From NCBI GenBank assembly GCA_900763885.1, contig CAAFLY010000202.1:1-32304 (forward strand): DNA of 32,304 bases. The letters run 5' to 3'. The translations under genes were made by a program, and so were the position numbers. The DNA comes from Clostridia bacterium. GTDB lineage: Bacteria; Bacillota; Clostridia; Oscillospirales; CAG-272. The notes under the pieces were generated by a model. It saw only the letters and a list, made by a program, of their open reading frames with translations. It was not told the origin of the DNA and did not search any database. Shown one piece after another: positions 1 through 7,730 of the stretch (position 1 is the first letter of the stretch; each line of letters opens with the position of its first letter).

Positions 1-1
1 A

Positions 2-13
2 GGAAAACGCTGA
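2..13 (+). CDS. Possible 3' end of an upstream gene (Gly-Lys-Arg-stop)
   Basis: The window opens with codons that read Gly-Lys-Arg-TGA on the plus strand. The same three residues and stop end the sugar-binding lipoprotein gene at 25451, and in both places the palindromic repeat begins at the stop. This suggests that a gene ends here and may be a paralogue of that binding protein. Four codons cannot prove it, and the shared tail may simply belong to the repeat. Confidence 0.3.
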   Translation, partial: GKR

Positions 14-91
14 AGAAAGGTTGATTTTGCGCAAAAAAGCCATATACTAGAGCTTTTCAGCGCAAAACGTGATGGATTCAGCGCATCCTTA
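3..91. repeat. MITE-like palindromic repeat, copy 1
   Basis: This stretch aligns with 25441-25531. Counting by eye, 65 of 81 ungapped columns match, plus one variable stretch of 8 versus 10 bases. It has near-terminal inverted arms (CGCTGAA at 8-14, TTCAGCG at 78-84). It also has an internal stem, TTTTGCGC (25-32) against GCGCAAAA (60-67), continued by AAAAGC (35-40) against GCTTTT (52-57). No T-tract follows the stem, so it does not look like a simple terminator. It codes for nothing beyond the possible stop codon at 11-13. Confidence 0.7.
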
Positions 92-174
92 GTATAAGCG
101 AATTTTTACCGGATATACAGAGTCCTGTGCGCAATTTTCTGCATTCCGGCATACAAATGAAAAAGGAGAACGAT

Positions 175-834
175 ATGCTCTCATACGAAACGATCCGGCA
201 GAACGAAAACATCCGCACCTATATCCAAAAGGCGGACGAATCCCTGTGCACGCTCGGCTATACGGAGCACAGCTTTGCCCATGTCACCAAGGTCGCGGAG
301 ACGGCGGGGGAGATCCTCTCCACGTTCGGCTACAGCGCGCACGATGTGGAGCTTGTGAAGATTGCGGGGTATCTGCACGACATCGGCAATCTGGTCAATC
401 GCGTGGAGCATTCCCAAAGCGGCGCGGTGATGGCGTTCCGGATTTTGGACAAGCTCGGCATGGACGCGGAGGACATCGCAGATATTGTCACCGCCATAGG
501 CAATCACGATGAAGGCACTGGCACGCCCGTCAACGCCATCTCCGCCGCACTGTTTTTGGCGGACAAATCGGACGTGCGTCGCTCCCGGGTACGCAATACG
601 GATCCGGCGAGCTATGACATCCACGACCGGGTGAACTATTCCGTCGATGAGTCGAAGCTGGAATTGGATCCGGAAGCCGGGGAGATCCGCCTGCGCCTGC
701 ACATCGATCCGGCATACAGCACGGTCGCGGATTACTTTGAGATTTTCCTGACCCGGATGCTGCTGTGCAAAAAAGCGGCGGAAAAGCTCGGTCAGTACTT
801 CCGGCTCGTCATCAATGGGCAGAACCTGATGTGA
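175..834 (+). CDS. HD-domain phosphohydrolase family protein
   Basis: A 219-residue soluble protein with the metal-binding signature of the HD superfamily: His36, the His68-Asp69 pair in the motif LHDIGN, and Asp130 in the motif LADKSD. HD proteins of this size hydrolyse phosphate esters such as nucleotides or cyclic nucleotides; the substrate cannot be told from sequence. The ATG at 175 is chosen because AAGGAG lies at 163-168, six bases upstream. An ATG at 157 and a GTG at 127 are in frame, but the first overlaps the ribosome binding site. The gene lies downstream of the palindromic repeat and 45 bases upstream of the LysR gene on the same strand. It shows no signal peptide or membrane segment. 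The fold is confident, the function is not. Confidence 0.8.
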   Translation: MLSYETIRQNENIRTYIQKADESLCTLGYTEHSFAHVTKVAETAGEILSTFGYSAHDVELVKIAGYLHDIGNLVNRVEHSQSGAVMAFRILDKLGMDAEDIADIVTAIGNHDEGTGTPVNAISAALFLADKSDVRRSRVRNTDPASYDIHDRVNYSVDESKLELDPEAGEIRLRLHIDPAYSTVADYFEIFLTRMLLCKKAAEKLGQYFRLVINGQNLM

Positions 835-879
835 CGCCGATACGGATATATTGCAAGGAAGAAAGTGCAGGTGTGACAG

Positions 880-1776
880 ATGACACTACGGCATATCCGC
901 GTTTTTGAGACGGTCTGTTCCTGCGGCTGCAACACGACACGCGCGGCGGAAAAGCTCCATATGACGCAGCCGGCGGTCAGTCTTGCCATTGCGGAGCTGG
1001 AGACCTATTATGGCGTGAAGCTCTTTGATCGGATCTCGCGGAGACTGTATCTGAGCGAGGCGGGCAAGCGGTTCCTGGCAGGTGCGGAGGACATTCTCCT
1101 CTCCTTCGACGATATGGAAAAGAGCATCCGTGCGTGGAACGAGGGCGGTCTGCTGCGGGTCGGCGGCAGTGTATCGATCGGCGCGGCACTGATGCCAAGG
1201 CTTGTGAAGCGGTTTGCCGAAGAATCGCCGGATACAGAGCTGCGCGTGCGGATCGACCGTTCGGATCGCCTGCAGGAGGCGGTGCTCCAGAATGCGCTCG
1301 ATTTTGCTCTGATCGAGGGGATCGTACACGACGAAAACCTCATTGAGGAGGATTTTTTGGAGGATTCGCTTGCCATTCTCGTCGCCGCGGATTCGCCTCT
1401 GCCTGCGGTCGTCACAGTGGACGATTTCTGCAGACAGCCCTTATTGGTGCGGGAGGTTGGCAGCGGCACCCGGGAGGTTTTCGCGTCTACCCTATCGGCA
1501 GCCGGGATCGCACCTCCGGAACCCATGTGGGAGAGCCTCAGTACCGCCGCGCTGCTCCATGCCGCGGAGGAAGGCTTGGGGGTCGCTGTGGTACCGAAGC
1601 GAATGACGGACGGTCACCCGGGACTGCGCGAAATCGCGATTGAGGGGATACGCTTCCGGCGCAAATACAAAATCATATACCACAAGCACAAATACCTGAC
1701 AAACGCCGCCCGTGCCTTCATTGCGCTGTGCCGGGCGTGCGAATCCAGGGAGGGACACTCCCTCACAGAAGCATAA
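880..1776 (+). CDS. LysR-family transcriptional regulator
   Basis: A 298-residue protein, the normal length for the family. The N-terminal winged helix-turn-helix is plain: residues 1-60 hold AAEKLHMTQPAVS, then IAELE and a KLFDR motif. Residues 90-290 form the periplasmic-binding-like effector domain, starting near LRVGGSVSIGAALMP. LysR proteins bind DNA as tetramers and respond to a small metabolite. The closest well-known type by eye is the CysL/CbbR-like group, but the ligand is unknown. It follows the HD gene by 45 bases and may be cotranscribed with it. It is not divergent from an obvious target, so its regulon cannot be guessed from position. The ribosome binding site is weak (AGGTG-like, about 8 bases upstream). 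A GGGAG/CTCCC hairpin lies in the last codons at 1747-1763 without a T-tract. Confidence 0.88.
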   Translation: MTLRHIRVFETVCSCGCNTTRAAEKLHMTQPAVSLAIAELETYYGVKLFDRISRRLYLSEAGKRFLAGAEDILLSFDDMEKSIRAWNEGGLLRVGGSVSIGAALMPRLVKRFAEESPDTELRVRIDRSDRLQEAVLQNALDFALIEGIVHDENLIEEDFLEDSLAILVAADSPLPAVVTVDDFCRQPLLVREVGSGTREVFASTLSAAGIAPPEPMWESLSTAALLHAAEEGLGVAVVPKRMTDGHPGLREIAIEGIRFRRKYKIIYHKHKYLTNAARAFIALCRACESREGHSLTEA

Positions 1777-1897
1777 ATAACGCAATATTTCGGTTGTTTT
1801 ACGCCAAAATCCCGCTGCTATAAATAACGCGGGCATTCGGCACATCCGAGAGAAAACAAAAAGGAAGCCGTTGGAGACTTCCCGGAAAGGATAGAAT

Positions 1898-2812
1898 ATG
1901 GCAATCATCAAACGCGCGATCACGGAGGACGGCTCGGCGAGACTGTTTGTGATGAACAGCACCGATATTGTACGCCGCTCCTGTACAATTCATCATACCT
2001 CCAAAACAACCACGGCACTGCTCGGCAGAACGCTGACCGCCGCGTCGCTCATGGGGACTCTTTTGAAGGATCGCGACAATTCTCTCACAGTACAGCTGCG
2101 CGGCGACGGACCCGCGGGACTGGTGGTCTGCACCTCCGATTATAAAGGAAATGTGCGCGGCTACGTGGAAAATCCGGACGCGGAGCTGCCGCCGAACGCA
2201 CAGGGAAAGCTCGATGTAGGCGGGGCGGTCGGAAAAGGGACGCTATACGTCATCAAGGATCTTGGACTCGGGGAGCCGTATATCGGGGTGTGTCCGCTGG
2301 TGTCCGGGGAGGTGGCGGAGGACATCACCTCGTATTTCGCGAACAGTGAGCAGACCCCGACCGTTTGCGCTTTGGGCGTGCGGGTCAACACAGACAATAT
2401 GTGCACCGCCGCCGGTGGATACCTTCTGCAGCTCATGCCCGGTGCGGACGACGCGATCATCGACCGGCTGGAGGCGAACATCCACGTGATGAACACGGTG
2501 TCGAAGCTGATCGCGGACGGAAAAACAGCGGACGACATCATCGAGATGGTGTTCGACGGCATCCCGCACACTTTATTTGACGAGTTCACGGCGGAATATC
2601 GCTGCAACTGCACCCGCGACCGATACAAAAACGCACTGGTCGGACTGAACGACGCCGATATGGAGGAGCTTACGAAGGCGGGTACCGATATTGAGACAAG
2701 CTGCCGGTTCTGCGGCGCGAAATACGTCTTCCCGCTCCAGGAGATACTGGACGCACGCGCGGAGAAAAAGGCGGAACGGGAAGAGGCGGAAAACAGCATA
2801 GAGCAGAAATAA
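1898..2812 (+). CDS. hslO: Redox-regulated molecular chaperone Hsp33
   Basis: A 304-residue cytoplasmic holdase chaperone that is switched on by oxidation. The N-terminal 230 residues match the Hsp33 core (for example GRTLTAASLMGT and LRGDGP). The C-terminal redox switch is complete: Cys236 and Cys238 form the CXC motif, and Cys269 and Cys272 form the CXXC motif 30 residues later. These four hold zinc when reduced and form disulfides under oxidative stress, unfolding the linker and exposing client-binding surfaces. A charged tail rich in Glu and Lys follows. The start ATG has GGAAAGG at 1884-1890, seven bases upstream. The gene sits 121 bases after the LysR gene. A weak TATAAA at 1819-1824 could be its -10 box. 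No clear terminator follows. Confidence 0.95.
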   Translation: MAIIKRAITEDGSARLFVMNSTDIVRRSCTIHHTSKTTTALLGRTLTAASLMGTLLKDRDNSLTVQLRGDGPAGLVVCTSDYKGNVRGYVENPDAELPPNAQGKLDVGGAVGKGTLYVIKDLGLGEPYIGVCPLVSGEVAEDITSYFANSEQTPTVCALGVRVNTDNMCTAAGGYLLQLMPGADDAIIDRLEANIHVMNTVSKLIADGKTADDIIEMVFDGIPHTLFDEFTAEYRCNCTRDRYKNALVGLNDADMEELTKAGTDIETSCRFCGAKYVFPLQEILDARAEKKAEREEAENSIEQK

Positions 2813-2897
2813 TATAGGGAAAAATACGATAAAAAATATGCAAAGAAGGGAGATGTATCGCAACTCGAAAAAACTGTACAAATATTCCACAACACCC

Positions 2898-2926
2898 TTG
2901 ACTTACCACGGTGGATATGCTATACT
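2898..2926 (+). promoter_or_regulatory. Sigma-A promoter of the GH29 gene with a palindromic spacer
   Basis: The -35 box is TTGACT (2898-2903) and the -10 box TATACT (2921-2926), with a 17-base spacer. The spacer holds CCACGGTGG (2906-2914), two 4-base inverted arms around a central base. This is a plausible operator, placed where a bound repressor would block polymerase. The fucosidase start lies about 26 bases after the expected transcription start. Confidence 0.75.
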
Positions 2927-2958
2927 TTTTCTACCACAAAACCCAATGGAGGTATCGT

Positions 2959-4242
2959 ATGAAACTGGAAGACCTGACTCTGATCGAACCCGCACCTACG
3001 CCGGGCGACACCAAATGGTTCCGGCATGACCGCTTCGGTATGTTCATTCACTGGGGACTGTACGCACTGGGCGCACGGCACGAATGGCTGAAAAGCCACG
3101 AACGGATCCCGACGGAGGTGTACGACAAGTATTTCCGCCACTTTGACCCCGATCTGTACGATCCGGAAAAGTGGGCCGCGGCCGCCGCGGATGCCGGGAT
3201 GAAGTATTTTGTCATCACCACCAAGCACCACGAGGGCTTCTGCCTGTGGGACAGCGCGTACACGGACTACAAATCGACCAATACGCCGTATGGGAAGGAC
3301 ATTCTCACACCGATGGTGGATGCGTTCCGTTCCCACGGACTGCGTACCGGCTTCTATCACTCTCTGCTCGACTGGCACCACCCGGATTACACCGTGGATA
3401 GCTGCCATCCGATGCGCGAAAATGAGGAATACATCGCCGAGGACAAAAACCGCGTGCTGTCCCGGTATGTCGATTACCTCCACAACCAGACCGAAGAGCT
3501 CCTGAAGCGGTACGATCCTGTGGACATCCTCTGGTTTGACTTTTCTGTCGGTGCGTCTGCCAGATTCCCGGGCAAGGGCAAGGAGGTTTGGCGCAGTGAG
3601 GAGCTCCTTGCAAAGATCCGCGCCATCAACCCGAACATCATCATCGACGACCGGCTCCAGATCGATCAGGACGTCAAGACCCCGGAGCAGTATATGCCGG
3701 ACGAATGGGTCAAGGTGAATGGTGTGCCGGTGGTCTGGGAGGGCTGCCATACCTTCTCCGGATCGTGGGGCTACCATCGCGACGAGGAAACCTGGAAGAG
3801 CGTCGATCAGCTGCTCAAGATGCTCATCGACAGCGTATCCATGGGCGGCAACCTGCTTCTGAACGTAGGTCCGACCGGACGCGGCGAATTTGACGAACGT
3901 GCGTATGAAAGACTTGCCGGAATAGGCAAATGGATGCGCCGTCATTCCCGCTCCATTTACGGATGCACACAGGCTCCGCTCGAATTTGAATGTCCGCGCG
4001 ACTGCCGCTACACCTACAATCCGGAAACAAAGCGGCTGTATCTCCACGTATACTCGTGGCCGTTTGGCAAGATCACCTTAAACGGTGAGGTCGCGGAACA
4101 CGTCGATTACATCCAGATCCTCTCTGACGCGTCCGAGCTGCCGTTCCGCCACGATACGGAAAACCGCCGTGTCCATATCCCGCTGCCGGTCAAAAAGCCG
4201 CTGGGTGCCGATATTCCGGTACTGGAGATCTTCTTAAAATAA
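2959..4242 (+). CDS. GH29 alpha-L-fucosidase
   Basis: A 427-residue retaining glycosidase that removes alpha-linked L-fucose from glycan ends. GH29 hallmarks are clear: FGMFIHWGLYA near residue 32, TTKHHEGFCLWDS around residue 90, and the nucleophile Asp194 in LWFDF. NLLLNVGPTGRGEF near residue 300 closes the catalytic barrel, and a short beta-rich domain follows. There is no signal peptide, so it should act in the cytoplasm on imported oligosaccharides. The ATG at 2959 has GGAGG at 2948-2952 six bases upstream; an earlier in-frame ATG at 2911 lies inside the promoter spacer and cannot be used. The gene is a single transcription unit with its own promoter and a strong terminator. The alpha-galactosidase and sugar-binding lipoprotein near 24-27 kb point to the same glycan diet. 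Confidence 0.92.
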   Translation: MKLEDLTLIEPAPTPGDTKWFRHDRFGMFIHWGLYALGARHEWLKSHERIPTEVYDKYFRHFDPDLYDPEKWAAAAADAGMKYFVITTKHHEGFCLWDSAYTDYKSTNTPYGKDILTPMVDAFRSHGLRTGFYHSLLDWHHPDYTVDSCHPMRENEEYIAEDKNRVLSRYVDYLHNQTEELLKRYDPVDILWFDFSVGASARFPGKGKEVWRSEELLAKIRAINPNIIIDDRLQIDQDVKTPEQYMPDEWVKVNGVPVVWEGCHTFSGSWGYHRDEETWKSVDQLLKMLIDSVSMGGNLLLNVGPTGRGEFDERAYERLAGIGKWMRRHSRSIYGCTQAPLEFECPRDCRYTYNPETKRLYLHVYSWPFGKITLNGEVAEHVDYIQILSDASELPFRHDTENRRVHIPLPVKKPLGADIPVLEIFLK

Positions 4243-4251
4243 AGCCTAACG

Positions 4252-4287
4252 AAAAGGGACAGACGAAAAAAATCTGCCCCTTTTTTT
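4252..4287 (+). terminator. Intrinsic terminator after the fucosidase, probably bidirectional
   Basis: A 12-base-pair stem with one mismatch (4252-4263 with 4273-4284) encloses an A-rich loop and is followed by a run of T to 4287. The A-run on the left side would give a U-tract on the other strand, so it can also stop the convergent amidase transcript. Confidence 0.85.
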
Positions 4288-4345
4288 GTGTCGTATACAA
4301 AAAAGCGGAACCGCACGGATCCCGCTTTCTGATTTTCGGTACTCC

Positions 4346-7300
4346 TTATCCGGCAAACGCAGCCATCTCCCGGAAATAGCGCAGTACCCCATTCACTACA
4401 CCGTCCGAAGCCTGTGTGATCCCGCGTCCGACCGCCATCTGCTCGTATTCCTCCATATTCGTGATGAATCCGACCTCGATAAGGGTCTGCGGGAATTTCG
4501 GGTTCCGGCACAGGGCGAGCATCTGGTACTGACTGGCGCGTGTATACCGACCCGTTGCGCGGCCGATCTCACCGCCTACACAATCCGCAAGCAGCTTTCC
4601 GGAATCCGCGCAGTATAACGGCAGGACACCGCGCACTCTGGTGATGTCCGTCGAATACCCCATGGAATTCTGGTGGATCGAAATGGACAGATCCGGTTCC
4701 GCCGCTTCGAGATACGCCATGCGCGCGTATAGGGAAACGGTCGTGTCGTCCGTGCGGATCAGGGAAATGTTCGCGCCGAGAGCCTTCAGCTTTTCTGCCG
4801 CGTCCAGGACGATCGCCAAATTGAGTTGCTTTTCGTTGAGGACCTTGTCCTCCGCCGTGGAAAATCCGCGCGCGCCGCTGTCGTCACCGCCGTGCCCCGC
4901 GTCCAGTACGATACGCACGCCATCGAGCGGCTTTTCGCGCGTGAGATCGATCTTCATCGGATTGCGGCATGTGACGACCGTCCAGCCGTCCTTGTAGTAT
5001 AGGTCAAAGCCGTAGAAATTCCGCTCGTTTTTTAGCGTGAAGAGAAAGCGCACCTTGCCGCTGTCCGCCATTTTGACGATCTCGCACGCGGAAAACAGTG
5101 GATTTTCGCCGAGAGTCACGCTGTCCGGCACCTTTGTTGTGTCGATGGAGTAGAGCGTGACGATGAACTTACCCTCTTCCACCTTGCCGTAGTACGCGGG
5201 ACCCGTGTCGCCTGCGCTGCCTGTATGGAACCGCAGCTCCGTATTGGCCCCGCCATTTTTCACCTCCGCCCCGGTGATCGCGTATCCATTGGCGGCAGGG
5301 AGGTTGTCCGTGATCTCGTCGACAAATTTCTCCGCGATGAATCCGCCCATCGACAGCTCGTAAAAGCCGTTTTTCTGCGCCTTTACCATGTCCGTCATAC
5401 CGATGGACTGGACGGTGTAGTCGTTATAGTAGCTGCTCGTTTCCGTGAATTTTAACTCCGCGTAATCCTCCTTGACCCGAACGGCAAGTGGCGCGTTTTT
5501 TCCCTTGACGCGGATGGAGGCCGTCGTCGCGGATACCGTGGTCTGTCCGAGCGTCGCTGTGATCGTGATCGCGCCGGCGTCCATGGATCCCGTATCGGAG
5601 ACGGCAGGCAGCGGCACCGTACCGCCGTAGATCACACCGACATAGCCGCCATCCGCTTTCGTGACCGAGGGCGTTTCCGTCATTTTGAGCGTGACCGCCT
5701 CTCCGTTTTCGCGCTTTGCCGTGACGACTGCGCCATAAGGTGCCACGCAGGAGACCCATTGGCCGGCTTTTTCCGTGGTGATCGCGCTTGTCGGATACAC
5801 GCCGGTGATCTTCACGGTGTCCAGTACGGTGACGGTTTTCTGTGTGGTGATCGTCACCGGCGGCTTATAATATAAGGTATAGATCGTGTCCTCGCCGTTT
5901 TGTGTGAGGGTGAATTTGTTCTCGCCCTCCGTAAGGGTCACCATTTTGGAGAAATAACCGCTCTTGGTCCTGCCGATTTTCTCGCCGTTCAGATAGAGCG
6001 GATACGCCGGATCAGAGGTGCCAAGGATGTACGTTGTCGATACATTCATCGTGGCGCCGTCCGCCGGGGAATTGACGCCGGGTTTCAGACCGTTGCTCTG
6101 GATTTTCGGATAGAGGATTTCGCTCGGATAAGCCGCCAAAATATCGTCGGACGCGCCGTTTGTGTTTTTGCGGATTTCGTCGTAGCCATAGAACGCGCTG
6201 CCCTTGTACGAGATTTCGCTGCGTGCGTAGGAGACTTGCTCCGTCATCTCCCCCTGCGGAGAATCCCAGTTGCCGTCCTCATACCGATACACGGCGTGTG
6301 ATACGATAAGATCCACTCCGGTGTTGTCGAGCTTCGTATTCCACCAGTGGAGGAGAATGTCGTACGCGGCGGCAGGATCGGAGAAGCGCCAGTAGAGCTG
6401 CGGGGAGAGATAGTCGATGTAGCCGCCGTTCACCCAGGCAAGCGCGTCGGAATAGAGCGTTTTGTATGCTTCAAAGCCATTTGTAGCGGAGCCGCCGTTC
6501 TTGCCGTCGTCGTTCTGCCAGATCCCAAACGGCGCCACGCCGAAGAGACAATCCTTGTCCTGTGCCTTGATTGTTTCATAGACGGTGCGGATCGTGGTGT
6601 TGATGTTCGCGCGCCGCCAGTCCGCAATGTCACTGTAATCGGAGCCATACGCGGCATATGCGGCCGCATCATCGAAAACAGCGGCGGTACCGTCTGCGTT
6701 TTTCGCCGGATACGGATAGAAATAGTCGTCGAAAATGATGCCGTCCACGTCGTAATTCGCCACGATCTCGCGCACGCCGTCCGCGACAAGCCGCTGTACC
6801 TCAGGCAGTCCGGCATTGAGATAGAGCTTGCCGTCCGCGAAGGGAACGGTCCATTCGGGATGGAGCCGTGCGGGACTGTTCGCCGGAAGCGTATTCACGT
6901 CGGTGGAGTTCATAGTGACACGAAGCGGATTGACCCACGCGTGGACAAATATGTTGTGCTCGTGCGCCGCCTTGACGAGATACGCGAGCGGATCCAGCGG
7001 AAGCGTGCCGCTTGTGGAAAGATACGAGGACACCGGGAAGATCTCGCTTTTGTAGAGCGCGTCGCAGGTTGGGCGCACCTGGAAATAGATGGTGTTGAGC
7101 TTGTTTTTTACACAGGTCGCGACGATTTCGTCCAGCTCCGCCTGCAGTTGTGCCGCGGTCAGATCCGTTTTGGAAGGATAGTCGATATTGAACACCGACG
7201 CGATCCAAACGGCGCGAACCTCCGTGTCCGGATTGATGATTGATCCCGTGGTCATATTTTTGTCAGAGGCCTCCATCGGTTTGAGTGTGTTGTCGAGGTC

Positions 7301-7399
7301 CGCCGCCTTCACGCCGCAGGACGACAGTACCGTAATCGCCATCGCGCAGAGGAGGAGATACGCAAGGAAGCGTCCGAGAATGTGTTTGCAGTCACGCAT
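4346..7399 (-). CDS. Lipoprotein with GHL10 (DigH-like) glycosidase and N-acetylmuramoyl-L-alanine amidase domains
   Basis: A 1017-residue predicted surface lipoprotein; the lipobox LSSC puts the lipidated cysteine at residue 28. Residues about 58-430 are a glycosyl-hydrolase-like 10 (DUF187) domain with YFQVRPTCDALY and FDDYFYPYP (Asp224, Asp225). In E. coli the GHL10 protein DigH cuts glycan strands already stripped of peptides. The middle, about 430-820, is beta-rich and Ig-like. Residues 828-1017 are an Amidase_3 domain with zinc ligands His836, Glu856 and His909 and catalytic Glu975, so the enzyme should be active. Its job would be to strip stem peptides and then cut the bared glycan. 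The ATG at 7399 is preferred, with an AAGGGTG site upstream and a signal peptide directly after. A longer frame to 7522 runs through the promoter. The gene is a single unit. Confidence 0.9.
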   Translation of the reverse strand: MRDCKHILGRFLAYLLLCAMAITVLSSCGVKAADLDNTLKPMEASDKNMTTGSIINPDTEVRAVWIASVFNIDYPSKTDLTAAQLQAELDEIVATCVKNKLNTIYFQVRPTCDALYKSEIFPVSSYLSTSGTLPLDPLAYLVKAAHEHNIFVHAWVNPLRVTMNSTDVNTLPANSPARLHPEWTVPFADGKLYLNAGLPEVQRLVADGVREIVANYDVDGIIFDDYFYPYPAKNADGTAAVFDDAAAYAAYGSDYSDIADWRRANINTTIRTVYETIKAQDKDCLFGVAPFGIWQNDDGKNGGSATNGFEAYKTLYSDALAWVNGGYIDYLSPQLYWRFSDPAAAYDILLHWWNTKLDNTGVDLIVSHAVYRYEDGNWDSPQGEMTEQVSYARSEISYKGSAFYGYDEIRKNTNGASDDILAAYPSEILYPKIQSNGLKPGVNSPADGATMNVSTTYILGTSDPAYPLYLNGEKIGRTKSGYFSKMVTLTEGENKFTLTQNGEDTIYTLYYKPPVTITTQKTVTVLDTVKITGVYPTSAITTEKAGQWVSCVAPYGAVVTAKRENGEAVTLKMTETPSVTKADGGYVGVIYGGTVPLPAVSDTGSMDAGAITITATLGQTTVSATTASIRVKGKNAPLAVRVKEDYAELKFTETSSYYNDYTVQSIGMTDMVKAQKNGFYELSMGGFIAEKFVDEITDNLPAANGYAITGAEVKNGGANTELRFHTGSAGDTGPAYYGKVEEGKFIVTLYSIDTTKVPDSVTLGENPLFSACEIVKMADSGKVRFLFTLKNERNFYGFDLYYKDGWTVVTCRNPMKIDLTREKPLDGVRIVLDAGHGGDDSGARGFSTAEDKVLNEKQLNLAIVLDAAEKLKALGANISLIRTDDTTVSLYARMAYLEAAEPDLSISIHQNSMGYSTDITRVRGVLPLYCADSGKLLADCVGGEIGRATGRYTRASQYQMLALCRNPKFPQTLIEVGFITNMEEYEQMAVGRGITQASDGVVNGVLRYFREMAAFAG

Positions 7400-7464
7400 G
7401 TTTTCACCCTTTCCTGTCCGGGAGTATGTACGACTCCGCCTATACTGTAGGAGAATCTGACAAC

Positions 7465-7494
7465 ATTGTATCATATTTGCACGGCAGAAATCAA
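7465..7494 (-). promoter_or_regulatory. Promoter of the GHL10-amidase gene
   Basis: Read on the minus strand, the -35 box is TTGATT (7494-7489) and the -10 box TACAAT (7470-7465) with an 18-base spacer. It lies about 65 bases upstream of the chosen ATG at 7399. The remaining sequence of the 7400-7730 gap holds the AGCS terminator and nothing else I recognise. Confidence 0.7.
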
Positions 7495-7609
7495 CCGTTT
7501 TTCGACAAATTTCCATCACCAAATGCTGGAATGGATGAAATTTTGCCCTGCGTTCATAGTGGGCAGGACAATTTATGAAAAATGCACAGAAAATATGTGT
7601 AAGAAATCC

Positions 7610-7672
7610 AAAAACGATGTGCGTCCGCAGAACTGTTCCATTGGAGAAACCTTTCTGTACAGACGCACATCG
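7610..7672 (-). terminator. Intrinsic terminator of the AGCS symporter gene
   Basis: An 11-base perfect inverted repeat, CGATGTGCGTC at 7615-7625 and its complement at 7662-7672, is followed on the minus strand by five T (7614-7610). The 36-base loop has more pairing, including CAGAA with TTCTG. It lies 59 bases past the symporter stop codon. Confidence 0.8.
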
Positions 7673-7730
7673 ACGCGAATGGGGGGATTGGGGAGGTGCT
7701 TCACAAAAACAGCCTGAAATCAGCGCAGCC

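Noticed and set aside
6347..7243. A 298-residue open frame on the plus strand
   Set aside because: It is antisense to the GHL10 domain, whose motifs are conserved.
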